A program made the translations under genes and the position numbers. A stretch of 64,000 nucleotides of DNA from JBHHZM01 sp046758065 (GTDB lineage: Bacteria > Pseudomonadota > Alphaproteobacteria > JAAXGF01): assembly GCA_046758065.1 (NCBI GenBank), contig JBHHZM010000001.1:47455-111454 (forward strand). The letters run 5' to 3'. The stretch's first letter is position 1; each line of letters starts with the position of its first letter. The notes beneath the pieces were generated by a model, which saw nothing but the letters and a program-made list of their open reading frames with translations, was not told the origin of the DNA and ran no database searches. This document shows positions 42,439 to 51,062 of the stretch, one piece after another.

Positions 42439-43578
42439 TCAAAAACGGTAGCCATAGACGGCGCCGACGGTGTCGAGCCCTTCGTTCTGGTCGGCGAGGC
42501 CGGCGTTCGAGATGTGATCGACGCGCAGCGCGACGGCGTGCCGTCCGGCGAAGACGTAGCCCAGCTCGATAGCCTCGCGGAACAGCGCGCGCGAACCCAG
42601 CTCCTTTCTGTCGAGCTTTCTGGTCTCGAGCTTGCCGTCGTGCAGCGCGCCGCCGAGGTCGAGCGAGAAGAACATCGCGCGCCAGAATGTCCAGCCCCAG
42701 GTAAGGCCGGCGTAAAACGAGCTGGTGTCGCCTACGGTGTTGACGTTGGCGCCGACATGCGGCCGGGGGCGACCGATCCTGTCGAAGAAACTCCAGGTGA
42801 AGGGAGAAAAACGGGCTTCAAGAATAACGTCGGCGCCGTCCTCCTCGTGGGCTCCGAAGACCCCGGTGTCGTGATGAGCGACCCCGATGCGCAACTCGGA
42901 GAGGCCGAAGGGCGCGGTGCGCGTCGCACGATTCGCACCGACCGGGTTGCGCGATTGGGCCGGTTCCGGGGCGGCGGCCTGGGCGACCTTGAAAGCCGCC
43001 GGCCGCACCGCAGGCAGGGCGGGCGTCTTGGCTGCGGCGAACCCGGCCCGGTCCGGCGGGTGGATGACCGGACTCTTCGCCGCCGGCGCCCGCGGCGGCC
43101 CCGTGGCGACCGGCGTGATCGTGTCTCCGGGCGGCGGCGCCAGCGCGCCGCTCGGTGCGAACCCGGCGGCGGCGCGAATCACCCGCGCGAAGCCCGGAAA
43201 GGCGAAGCTCGCCCGGTAGACGATTGCGACGCGATGCGCGGGCGCGCGCTCGATCGCCGCGCGGACGATGGTCGCGACCGCCTCGGGATGTTGACGGATG
43301 CCGCCGACCACCGCGCTGGCGAGCGATGCTTCCTGAACCCGCATCAGCGTGCGTCTGGCGATCTCGTCGCGCGCCGGGTTGTTTACGATCCCGGTGCTGA
43401 GCGCGGCGTTGCGCCCGGCGATCTCGCCGGCCCTGATCGCCTCGTCGATGGCGGCGCCAACCTCCGGAGGAAGCGGCGCGTTCTGGGCCGTCGCCCGGAC
43501 GCCGGGGGCGAGCAGCAGCGCGAGCGTCAAGCTCAGGAGCGCGAAGCGCGCCCGGCGCGAATCGACGACTGTATTCAT
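42439..43578 (-). CDS. PagL-like lipid A deacylase domain fused to an unknown N-terminal region
   Basis: This 379-aa envelope protein has a signal peptide (LLSLTLALLLAPGVRATAQ, cut near residue 32). Residues 33-130 are a helical region of unknown family (alanine-rich, ARDEIARRTLMRVQEASLAS), then a proline/alanine linker to about 215. The last 160 residues match the acyloxyacyl hydrolase/PagL beta-barrel, with catalytic His and Ser in DHISNAG and Glu in NEGLD, ending with a terminal Phe as outer-membrane proteins do. PagL removes the 3-O acyl chain from lipid A. Classic PagL is about 170 aa, so the N-terminal half is extra. ATG 43578 has GGGGGAG upstream. Confidence 0.75.
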   Translation of the reverse strand: MNTVVDSRRARFALLSLTLALLLAPGVRATAQNAPLPPEVGAAIDEAIRAGEIAGRNAALSTGIVNNPARDEIARRTLMRVQEASLASAVVGGIRQHPEAVATIVRAAIERAPAHRVAIVYRASFAFPGFARVIRAAAGFAPSGALAPPPGDTITPVATGPPRAPAAKSPVIHPPDRAGFAAAKTPALPAVRPAAFKVAQAAAPEPAQSRNPVGANRATRTAPFGLSELRIGVAHHDTGVFGAHEEDGADVILEARFSPFTWSFFDRIGRPRPHVGANVNTVGDTSSFYAGLTWGWTFWRAMFFSLDLGGALHDGKLETRKLDRKELGSRALFREAIELGYVFAGRHAVALRVDHISNAGLADQNEGLDTVGAVYGYRF

Positions 43579-43734
43579 GACTCCCCCATGCCCGCGTTCC
43601 TGTTGTGCGCGGCAGGCGCTTTGTCCTAGCGTATCGTGCGGGAGCGCGTCCCTCAAGGCGCGGTATGCTCCCGCCACGGTTTGTAACCGATTGCGCCGCC
43701 GCGATATCCGGCGTCGGCGACGAAAGGAAGGAGA

Positions 43735-44397
43735 ATGCGCAAAGGCACCCTCGGCCTCGACGACCGACTCTACGACTACCTGCTCCGCGTCTCGCTGCGC
43801 GAGCCCGACGTCCTGCGCCGGCTGCGCGAGGAAACCGCGGCAATGGAAATGGCGGTCATGCAGATCGCACCCGAGCAGGGTCAGTTCATGCGGCTTCTCG
43901 TCGAGCTGATCGGCGCGCGGCGCACCATCGAGGTCGGCGTGTTCACCGGCTATTCGAGCCTGTCGGTGGCGCTCGCGCTGCCGGCGGACGGGCGCCTTGT
44001 CGCCTGCGACGTAAGCGAGGCCTACACCGCCGTGGCGCGGCGCTACTGGGCCGAGGCCGGCGTCGCCGACCGGATCGATCTGCGTCTCGCCCCGGCGCTC
44101 GACACCCTCGATGAATTGCTGGCGGAGGGCGGGGAGGGGCGGTTCGACTTCGCCTTCCTCGACGCCTTAAAGACCGAATACGCCGACTACTACGAGCGCG
44201 TGCTCAGGCTGCTGCGACCCGGCGGACTGGTGCTGGTCGACAACGTGCTGTGGAACGGCAGGGTTATCGACCCGGATGAAAACGACGAGGCGACCGACGC
44301 CATACGCGCCTTCAACGAGAAGCTGCTGGGCGACGAACGCGTCAGTCTCAGCCTGATTCCCCTCGCCGACGGCCTGACGCTCGCTCGCAAACGCTGA
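43735..44397 (+). CDS. SAM-dependent O-methyltransferase (CCoAOMT-like)
   Basis: This 220-aa class I methyltransferase resembles caffeoyl-CoA/catechol O-methyltransferases. It has the SAM motif EVGVFTGYSSLSVALALP near 65, an acidic CDVSEAY loop, and metal-binding Asp residues in FAFLDALKTEYADYY near 140 and VLVDNVLWNGRV near 165. The usual substrates are catechols or similar hydroxylated compounds; the real one is unknown. Strong ribosome-binding site AAGGAAGGAG. It converges with the epimerase gene. Confidence 0.9.
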   Translation: MRKGTLGLDDRLYDYLLRVSLREPDVLRRLREETAAMEMAVMQIAPEQGQFMRLLVELIGARRTIEVGVFTGYSSLSVALALPADGRLVACDVSEAYTAVARRYWAEAGVADRIDLRLAPALDTLDELLAEGGEGRFDFAFLDALKTEYADYYERVLRLLRPGGLVLVDNVLWNGRVIDPDENDEATDAIRAFNEKLLGDERVSLSLIPLADGLTLARKR

Positions 44398-44411
44398 AGA
44401 GACCGCGACGC

Positions 44412-45317
44412 TCAGCGGCCCGCCCGTGCGACGAACGTCGTCCAGTCGCCGTCGGGCTCCCAGCCGAGCGTCTCGCGGGCGTGGGTGATGTCGATGAGGC
44501 CGGCGCAGGGGTCGCGTTCGTAAAGCTCGGGCTTGCGCAGTTCGGGCATGGCGTCGCCGAAGGTCTGGCGCGCGTAGGCGAGCGTATCGACGTGACCGAT
44601 GCTGTCGCGCGCCGCGACGAGGAAAACGTCGAACGGTCCGGTGTCGACCTCGAGGGCGCAACGGAAGGCGCGTGCGGCGTCCCGCGATTGGACGTAGCCG
44701 CGCAGCAGCGGCAGGGGTTCCGTGAAGGGCTCATCGAGCTGCGAGGCGTCGTAATCGACACCGCGGGCGAGCGCATCGACCTGGCCCGCCACCGCGTCGC
44801 GGACGATCAACGTCGGGCGCAGGCAGGCGATGCGCGTCACGCCGCGCCGGGCGAAGCTGCGGGCGATCGCCTCGTCGAGTTCCTTGCCGAGGCTGTAGAC
44901 CCCGCTCGGCTGCAATGGATGAGCCTCGTCGACCGGAAGATAGCGGGGCTTGACCGAGCCGCCGTCGCGGCCAATGCCGGTCGCCGCGATGCTCGAGGCG
45001 ATGGCCGCGCGGGCGATGCCGAGTTGGTGCGCGGCGTGCAGCACGTTCCACGTGCCCTGGACATTGGTCTCGAAATAGACCTCGGGCGGCGCCGCGACGC
45101 CGTCGTCGATCGCCGCGAGGTGGATGACGGCGTCGTGTCCTTCGAGCGCGCGAGATACCGCCGCGAGGTCGCGCACATCGACCCGGGTGTGACGATGGGG
45201 CGACTCGCCGGGTTCGATGTCGAGGACGGTGACGTCGGCGTGCCGGGCGATCTCGTCCGCGACATAACGCCCAAGCCGTCCGCCGCCGCCGGTTATCGCG
45301 ACCCGGTCAAACCGCAT
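44412..45317 (-). CDS. NAD-dependent epimerase/dehydratase (uronate dehydrogenase-like)
   Basis: The 301-aa extended SDR protein has the NAD motif AITGGGGRLGRYVADEIA near residue 7, an acidic VTVLDIEPGE strand end, the HLAAIDDG segment, and the active-site Ser and Tyr-Lys (ASSIAATG and PSGVYSLGKELDE). The closest layout is uronate dehydrogenase or UDP-sugar epimerase-like proteins. It is the third gene of an operon with the ammonia-lyase homologue and ornithine-cyclodeaminase-like gene; its start overlaps the lyase-like stop by 11 bp. A substrate outside sugar metabolism is therefore possible. Confidence 0.8.
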   Translation of the reverse strand: MRFDRVAITGGGGRLGRYVADEIARHADVTVLDIEPGESPHRHTRVDVRDLAAVSRALEGHDAVIHLAAIDDGVAAPPEVYFETNVQGTWNVLHAAHQLGIARAAIASSIAATGIGRDGGSVKPRYLPVDEAHPLQPSGVYSLGKELDEAIARSFARRGVTRIACLRPTLIVRDAVAGQVDALARGVDYDASQLDEPFTEPLPLLRGYVQSRDAARAFRCALEVDTGPFDVFLVAARDSIGHVDTLAYARQTFGDAMPELRKPELYERDPCAGLIDITHARETLGWEPDGDWTTFVARAGR

Positions 45318-46821
45318 CGGTCCCTCCGGCGAGCGTCGCGACGCGCGCATCCTGCAGGAGGTCGTCGAGTTGTTCGACTTCGGGGCCGTAGGAGCGGTCG
45401 GCCTCATACGGCGGGACGACCTCGCGCACCAGCGCGCGCAGGGCCTCGACTCCGGCGCCCGCCCGCTCGCCCCGCTGGTCGAGCGCGACCATCGCCGCAT
45501 AGAGCTCGTAGGCGCCCATCAGTCGGACGATCGCGGCCATCTCGATCAGGCGATCGATGACCGGGAAGATCATCGGCATGAAGTCCTCCTGGCCGAACGA
45601 CGCCTCGCCGTGGTGGAGCGAAACCGGCGCGGCGAGCAACTTGAGCCGCGCCTCGTGGGCGAGCACCGCCTTGTGCAGGATCACCAGCCCGGCGTCCATG
45701 CCGGGGCGCGGCGAAAGTTGGTGGCTGAGGCCGGTGAAGCGGGTGTCGAGCAGCCGGTGGAGGCGACGCTGGCAGAGAATGCCGACCTGCGCCAGCGCCA
45801 GTGCCAGCCCTTCGAGCGCGTTGGTGACGTGCTGGTTGTGGAAGGTGCCGGTGGAGAGGATGCGGTCGTGCCCTGCGCCGTCGGCGGGCACGAATACCGG
45901 GTTGTCGCTGACGCTGACGAGTTCGTTGGCGATCGCCGCTTCGACGTGGTCGAGGGCGTCGGTCAGCGCGCCGTGGACCTGCGGGATGACGCGCAGCGAG
46001 ATCGGCCCCTGACGTTCCCGGCGCGCGATCCGCGAGCCCGCGATGTACCGGCGGGCCTGTGCGGCGACCCGCGCGATGCCGGGATCGGGGCGCAGGCGGT
46101 CGACTACGGGGTCGAAGGGCTCGACCGGCGTTCCCATGGCTTCGACCGTCGCCGTGGCGATCAGCGTCATCGGGCCGGCGACGGCGGCGACCGCACGGTG
46201 GGCGTGGATCGCATAGGCGGTCGAGGCGGCGACGCCGTTGACCAGCGACAGCCCTTCCTTGGCCTGCGGCGCGTACGGCTCGATCCCGCGCTCGGCGAGC
46301 GCTTCGGCGGCCGGTGCGCGCGCGCCGTCGGCGCCGACGACGAAGCCGTCGCCGACGAAGGTCTGGGCCATGTGGCAGAGCGGAATCAGTTCGCCCGCCA
46401 TGCCGTGGCCGCGGCTCGGCACCCAGGGCGTGAAGCCGTCGTTGAGCCGGTCGACGATGAATCGGCAGAGCTCGGCGCTCGCCGCCGAATAACCGGAAAG
46501 CAGGTTGAACAGCCGCGCCAGCATCATGCCGCGGGCGACCTCGGGCGGGAACGGCGGCCCGGTACCGGCGGCGCGCGCCCGCAGGACGTTGCGCTGGAGC
46601 GCGGGCCAGTCCGCTTTGGGGACGGTCCTGGCGATCATGTCGCCGTGCGCGGTGTTGACCCCGTAGCAGTGAACGCCGCTGTCGAGCAGGCGCAGAAACG
46701 CGGCGCGTTTGGCAGCGACCGTGTCGAGCAACGCGGGCGCGGCGGCGAGCGCCTCACCGTCGTAGATCACCCGGCGATAGACCGCGGTCGTGATCTCGTG
46801 TGCGGAGTTGAGAGTGATCAC
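45307..46821 (-). CDS. Histidine/phenylalanine ammonia-lyase homologue lacking the MIO triad
   Basis: This protein (504 aa) aligns with HAL/PAL along its whole length: CYGVNTAHG (Tyr53) near the start, LSLVNGVAASTAY, ISLRVIPQVHGAL, SVSDNPVFV, a TFHNQHVTNALEGLALALA helix and a late SFGQEDF motif. The Ala-Ser-Gly triad that cyclises to the MIO cofactor is replaced by Met141-Ala142-Gly143 in SRGHGMAGELIPL. The loop is one residue shorter, and the second catalytic Tyr (in QDPYSLR of HAL) is Ile. A classical ammonia-lyase reaction is therefore unlikely. Initiation is at GTG 46821. It sits between an ornithine-cyclodeaminase-like and an epimerase-like gene. Confidence 0.85.
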   Translation of the reverse strand: MITLNSAHEITTAVYRRVIYDGEALAAAPALLDTVAAKRAAFLRLLDSGVHCYGVNTAHGDMIARTVPKADWPALQRNVLRARAAGTGPPFPPEVARGMMLARLFNLLSGYSAASAELCRFIVDRLNDGFTPWVPSRGHGMAGELIPLCHMAQTFVGDGFVVGADGARAPAAEALAERGIEPYAPQAKEGLSLVNGVAASTAYAIHAHRAVAAVAGPMTLIATATVEAMGTPVEPFDPVVDRLRPDPGIARVAAQARRYIAGSRIARRERQGPISLRVIPQVHGALTDALDHVEAAIANELVSVSDNPVFVPADGAGHDRILSTGTFHNQHVTNALEGLALALAQVGILCQRRLHRLLDTRFTGLSHQLSPRPGMDAGLVILHKAVLAHEARLKLLAAPVSLHHGEASFGQEDFMPMIFPVIDRLIEMAAIVRLMGAYELYAAMVALDQRGERAGAGVEALRALVREVVPPYEADRSYGPEVEQLDDLLQDARVATLAGGTDAV

Positions 46822-46824
46822 GGC

Positions 46825-47871
46825 TCAGGCATAGCGCAGCCGCTGGCCGACGCCCAGCCGCTTCGCCTTCTCGATCATGGCGTGGCCCAACGCGATGTCC
46901 GAGAGCGCAAGCCCGCGGTGCCAGAACAGAATGGTTTCGGCATCGTTCTCGCGCCCCGGCAGCCTGCCGGCGACGATGTCGCAGAGCTCGCCGTGGATGG
47001 TCGCGCGCGTCACGCGACCCGAATCGATGTGCCGGCGCAGGCAGCCGAACGGGCCGACGGTGCACTGTCCCCAGTCGTCGACGACGATCTTGTCCATGAC
47101 GTCGGTGAGGTCGTCCTCGACCGTGCTCATGGTCCCGTACGGCACGACCAGCGCGCCGGGCTTGACCCAGGCGGTGCGGAACAGGGGTTCGGGCTGCTTG
47201 AGGCGCGCGGCCTCGATCAAGATGTCGGCGCCTTCGAGGCACGAGCGCCAGTCGTCGGTGGCGACGACCGGCTTGCCGAGGTCCCGGGACAGGCGTTCGG
47301 CGAACGGCTCGCGGCTCTCCCGGCGGCGCGAGTGGACGCGGATCTCGTCGAAATCGAAGAGATGATCGGCGAGCCGCACGTTCCAGTACGAGGTGCCGCG
47401 CGCGCCGATGTTGCCGAGCACCCGCGCGCGTTTCGGTCCCAGGTACTTGGCGCCGAGCGCGGTCATCGCGCCGGTGCGCATGTCGGTGATGGCGGCGGCG
47501 TCGAGCAGCGCCACCGGCATGCCGGTGCGCGGGTCGAACAGGTTGAGAAGCGCCATCTCCGAGGGCAGGCCCTTCGCATAGTTGTCGGCGTAATCGCCGA
47601 CGATCTTCACCCCGGCGACGCCGAGGGGCGCAACGTAGCCGCGCAACACGTTGAAGTGGCCGTGGAAATCGGGATCGGGCACGAGATGCACGCGCGGCTC
47701 GATCACCGTTTCGCCGCCGCCCTGGGCGCGCAAGCCCTGTTCGACGGCGCCGAGGATTTCCGCGTCGGTCATCGCCAGCGCCGCGATATCGGGTCCGCTC
47801 AGATAGGTGAAATGAATCTCGTCCACGGCCGCGCGTCTGTTCCTCGTATCGCGATCGCGTGCATCAAACAT
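46825..47871 (-). CDS. Ornithine cyclodeaminase/mu-crystallin family protein
   Basis: This NAD(P)-binding protein (348 aa) of the OCD family shows VKIVGDYADNYAKGLPSEMAL, a LDAAAITDMRTGAMTALGAKYL segment (both split in function: substrate and helix), then the Rossmann loop VLGNIGARGTSYWNVR. The usual GxGxQA is altered to GNIGARG. The family includes ornithine cyclodeaminase, alanine dehydrogenase and ketimine reductases. It is the first gene of a tight operon, ending 3 nt before the MIO-less lyase homologue, and their tight coupling suggests consecutive reactions on one amino-acid-like substrate. ATG 47871 is chosen; the upstream frame is a shadow of the SEL1 gene. Confidence 0.8.
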   Translation of the reverse strand: MFDARDRDTRNRRAAVDEIHFTYLSGPDIAALAMTDAEILGAVEQGLRAQGGGETVIEPRVHLVPDPDFHGHFNVLRGYVAPLGVAGVKIVGDYADNYAKGLPSEMALLNLFDPRTGMPVALLDAAAITDMRTGAMTALGAKYLGPKRARVLGNIGARGTSYWNVRLADHLFDFDEIRVHSRRRESREPFAERLSRDLGKPVVATDDWRSCLEGADILIEAARLKQPEPLFRTAWVKPGALVVPYGTMSTVEDDLTDVMDKIVVDDWGQCTVGPFGCLRRHIDSGRVTRATIHGELCDIVAGRLPGRENDAETILFWHRGLALSDIALGHAMIEKAKRLGVGQRLRYA

Positions 47872-47918
47872 GGCCGGGTGCGCGGACGCAAGCCACGCTT
47901 TCGTGTAGCGGCGAACGG

Positions 47919-49202
47919 TTACGGCGCGGGCTCGATCGCCGCCGCGCGTTCGGCGAGCATGGCGTCGAGAGCGGCGACAAGCTCGGGCGTGAGACGACCG
48001 TCGGGCCGTAGCTTTGCCTGGCGCTGGAAGGCGCGGATCGCGGCGAGCGTACCGGGGCCGACGAGGCCGTCCACGGCGCCGGTATAGAACCCGAGCGCCT
48101 TGAGCCGGCGCTGCGCGGTAAGGTCGGTCCGGCCGAACGCCGCGGTTTCGCGGGGACGCGCGCGAACGGCAGGCCGCTGCGCCGCAGCGAGTTCGCTGCG
48201 CAGCGCCGTGGCGCGGGCTTTCGCCGCCGCGACCTGCCCGGCGTCGAGCCGTTGTTCGAGCCGCGCCCGGTAGGCGTCGGCGGTCTCGCCGTAGCCGTTC
48301 CCGGCGGCGACGACCAGCCAGGCGTAGGCCTCGACGAAGTCGCGCGGCGCGCCCTGGCCGTTGGCGAGAAGCAGGGCGAGATGCGCCTGGGCCTCGCCGT
48401 CGCCCTGCAGCGCGGCGGCGCGGTACCAGCGGGCGGCGGCGGCGTAGTCGCGCGCCACGCCCATGCCGAAGTTCAGCAGGATGCCCAGGTTGGTCTGCGC
48501 CGTGGCGAAGCCCTGTTCGGCCGCCTTTCGGTACCAGTACGCCGCCTGCTCGCCGTTCTTGGCGAGCTGGATGCCTTTCTCGTACATGAACCCGAGGTTG
48601 TTCTGGGCCGGGGCGAAGCCCGCCTCGGCGGCGCGCCGGTACCATTCGGCGGCGCGCGCGAGGTCCTTGGGGACGCCCTCGCCCGAGGCGTGCAGCCGGC
48701 CGAGATTGTACTGCGCCTGCGCCAGGCCCTGCTCGGCGGCCAGGCGGTACCAGTTTGCCGCCTGGTTCATGTCGGGCGCGACGATCTTACCGGTCTCGTA
48801 GGCGACGCCGAGGTTGAAGAGGGCCTCCGCGAAGCCCTGCTCGGCCGCCCGGCGGTACCATTCGAGCGCCTTTTCGGGGTCCGCCGGAACCCCGAGGCCC
48901 TGCTCGAAGATCTGGCCGAGACGGAAGCGCGCCGGGGCGAATTTGCGGTCCGCCGCCTGGGTGTACCAGCGCACGGCGCGCGCCGCGTCGCGCGCGACGC
49001 CCTGGCCGTTCTCGTAAAGCGCGGCGACGTCGTAGGCGGCGTCGAGATCACCCTGGTGGGCGAGCGGCAGCCAGTTTTTGGCCGCGGCGGCGTAGTCGCC
49101 GGCCCGGTACGCGCGCCAGCCCGCCGCAAAATCGGCATGCGCCGGCGCGGCGCCGGCGAGGACGAGAGCGAAGGCGGCGGCGAGCGCGCGTCTGGTGGTC
49201 AT
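47919..49202 (-). CDS. SEL1-repeat protein with C-terminal peptidoglycan-binding domain
   Basis: This protein of 427 aa has a signal peptide (MTTRRALAAAFALVLAGAAP, cut after AHA), about eight SEL1-type repeats of 36 residues (for example AARWYRAAALQGDGEAQAHL, and WYRRAAEQGFAEALFNLG) and a C-terminal PG_binding_1 domain (LKALGFYTGAVDGLVGPGT, then AIRAFQRQ). It is probably periplasmic, tethered to peptidoglycan, acting as a scaffold for envelope protein complexes. It lies 47 bp upstream of the ornithine-cyclodeaminase-like gene on the same strand; functional linkage is doubtful. Confidence 0.88.
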   Translation of the reverse strand: MTTRRALAAAFALVLAGAAPAHADFAAGWRAYRAGDYAAAAKNWLPLAHQGDLDAAYDVAALYENGQGVARDAARAVRWYTQAADRKFAPARFRLGQIFEQGLGVPADPEKALEWYRRAAEQGFAEALFNLGVAYETGKIVAPDMNQAANWYRLAAEQGLAQAQYNLGRLHASGEGVPKDLARAAEWYRRAAEAGFAPAQNNLGFMYEKGIQLAKNGEQAAYWYRKAAEQGFATAQTNLGILLNFGMGVARDYAAAARWYRAAALQGDGEAQAHLALLLANGQGAPRDFVEAYAWLVVAAGNGYGETADAYRARLEQRLDAGQVAAAKARATALRSELAAAQRPAVRARPRETAAFGRTDLTAQRRLKALGFYTGAVDGLVGPGTLAAIRAFQRQAKLRPDGRLTPELVAALDAMLAERAAAIEPAP

Positions 49203-49319
49203 GGCGTCACGGCGCGGGTTGACTTCCGTTCTCCGTTTCCCGCGGTATGATGCGCCGTTCGCCGGGAATCGCGCAAGTCGCCGCCCGGCGCCCGTGCGTC
49301 ATTTTCCGGTCGAGGCATC

Positions 49320-49940
49320 ATGACCCCTGCCTACTGGTCCCGGGCCGTCACCCATCTCCGCGCCAGCGACCGGGTGCTCGCCGCCATCATCGCCGCCTAT
49401 CCTCCGTCGGAGCGGCTGATCTGTCGCGAGGACCCATTCGGTACGCTCGCCCGCTCGATCGTTGGCCAGCAGATCTCGGTCAAGGCGGCGTCGAGCGTCT
49501 GGCGGCGCATCGAGGAGGCGTTGGGCGTGGTGAGCGCCGCCGCCGTCGACGCGGCGACCGGGGAGATTCTGCTCGGCTGCGGTCTGTCGCGCCGGAAAGC
49601 GCAATATCTCAAGGACCTCGCCCGGCATTTCGAGGATGGCACGGTCGATCCGTCGGGCTGGGCGGCACTCGACGACGAAGCGGTGATCGCCGAGCTTACG
49701 CGGGTCACGGGGATCGGCCGCTGGACGGCCGAGATGTTCCTCATGTTCAGCCTCTTGCGACCCGACGTTCTGCCGCTCGACGACATCGGCCTGCAGCGGG
49801 CGATGGGTCTCCACTACCGGGGGGAGGGCAAGCTCGACAAGGATGAAATGACGCGTATCGCCGCATCGTGGCAGCCTTGGCGGTCGGTCGCCACCTGGTA
49901 CCTGTGGCGCAGCCTCGATCCGCTGCCGGTGACCTATTAG
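49320..49940 (+). CDS. alkA: DNA-3-methyladenine glycosylase II (AlkA family)
   Basis: This HhH-GPD base-excision enzyme (206 aa) has the early SIVGQQISVKAASSVWRRI segment, the helix-hairpin-helix (LTRVTGIGRWTAEMFLMF) and the catalytic Asp in LPLDDIGLQRAM. It removes alkylated purines from DNA. It lacks the N-terminal extra domain of E. coli AlkA, like the short AlkA/Mag forms. Together with the two ATL copies the window holds three alkylation-damage genes. Confidence 0.92.
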   Translation: MTPAYWSRAVTHLRASDRVLAAIIAAYPPSERLICREDPFGTLARSIVGQQISVKAASSVWRRIEEALGVVSAAAVDAATGEILLGCGLSRRKAQYLKDLARHFEDGTVDPSGWAALDDEAVIAELTRVTGIGRWTAEMFLMFSLLRPDVLPLDDIGLQRAMGLHYRGEGKLDKDEMTRIAASWQPWRSVATWYLWRSLDPLPVTY

Positions 49941-49974
49941 ACGACCGGCGCGCCCGGTCGGCGGGACCGGGTTG

Positions 49975-50838
49975 CTACTCGGCCATGTCCGCCGTGACCG
50001 GCGACGTCTCGCGGGCCGCGGTTCCGGACCCGGCGCAGGGCGGGGCGTTGAGATCGGCGGTGCACAGGTTAATGGGCCAGGATTCGTCGATCCCGGCCGC
50101 CGCGAGGCGGGTCCGCGCGTCGTCGAGCTCATCGCCGGCGTAGGGGCCGACGGCGACCCGGAACCAGACGTTGCTGTCGACGATGCCGATCGACAGGGCC
50201 GCCGGGAAGCCGGTCAGCCGTTTGACGACGGTCTCGGCGCGTTCGGCGACGCGGAAACTGCCGACGACGAGGTAGCGCGCCTTTCGGTTCCCGGCGCTCT
50301 CGGCAGCGGCCTGAAGATCGCCTTTCGCTGCGGCGGGACGGGGCTCGGCGTCGGGCGCGGCCGGCTTGGGGCCGCCGAGTGCGAGGGCGGACGGCGAATG
50401 ATGGACCGGCGGCGACGTCACTGGCGGCGTCTCGACAGACCGGGCAACGGAATTTTGCGCCGGTCCGGCCGCCGGCGCCGCCGTACTTACCGGAACGAAC
50501 GCATGGGCCGGAGTTGCCGCAGTGAAGCCCGATGCGATCGCCGGTCGGGGCGCGGGCGCGTCGGGATTGCGGGGCAGGGCCGCGACCACGCTCTCGATAT
50601 TGAGGCGGCAGACCGCGTTCAGATTGCGTTCGGTGAAGGCGCGTTCGAGCGCACAATCCCGCTGGGTCGCGAGCGACAGGGCGTTGTCGCCCAACCCCTT
50701 GCCGGTGCCCAGGTAGCTCAGGCTGTCGAGCGCGAGGGAGGCCACCGTCACGGCCGGCGGAAGAATGCAGCCGCCAAGCAGCAGTAAGGGGACGGCGATG
50801 ACGCTCGTCCTTAGCGAATTCTTTCGCAGTTCGGTCAT
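49975..50838 (-). CDS. SPOR-domain lipoprotein
   Basis: The 287-aa protein has a short N-terminal signal with lipobox (VPLLLLGGC, Cys24), a helical part with QRDCALERAFTERN, a proline/alanine-rich linker (about 90-190) and a C-terminal SPOR-like domain (RYLVVGSFRVAERAETVVKRL, split, and VWFRVAVGPYAGDE). SPOR domains bind denuded peptidoglycan at division sites. It is divergent from another SPOR lipoprotein, and a perfect CtrA box lies between them. Confidence 0.8.
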   Translation of the reverse strand: MTELRKNSLRTSVIAVPLLLLGGCILPPAVTVASLALDSLSYLGTGKGLGDNALSLATQRDCALERAFTERNLNAVCRLNIESVVAALPRNPDAPAPRPAIASGFTAATPAHAFVPVSTAAPAAGPAQNSVARSVETPPVTSPPVHHSPSALALGGPKPAAPDAEPRPAAAKGDLQAAAESAGNRKARYLVVGSFRVAERAETVVKRLTGFPAALSIGIVDSNVWFRVAVGPYAGDELDDARTRLAAAGIDESWPINLCTADLNAPPCAGSGTAARETSPVTADMAE

Positions 50839-50958
50839 TTTCTCTCCCCCCGCGTCGTCGTCGGCGCTCGCTGTCGGCAGCGCGGCGCCGCCTCGCGTGG
50901 GTCGGCGGCCTCGGGCAGCGATTCCGCCGTCACCATGCGTTGTAATACCGGTTTATCG

Positions 50959-50974
50959 TTAAGGTTTGGTTAAC
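50959..50974. promoter_or_regulatory. CtrA box between two SPOR genes
   Basis: TTAA-GGTTTGG-TTAAC matches the CtrA consensus exactly. It lies 121 bp from the minus-strand SPOR start and 147 bp from the plus-strand SPOR start. Both genes fit the CtrA regulon (division and envelope functions). Confidence 0.6.
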
Positions 50975-51062
50975 CCGGGACGACGAACCGGCCGTGCTGC
51001 GCGCTCCGGTGCGTCAATTGCGCGCCACGTTTGCCGACAACTTGTTGCACTTCCGGCGCGTC

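Noticed and set aside
45370..48087. Long open frame of 905 codons on the plus strand
   Set aside because: It runs antisense across the lyase-like and cyclodeaminase-like genes; its translation is low-complexity (D, R, V, G rich) and has no domain. GC-rich DNA often leaves the opposite strand open.
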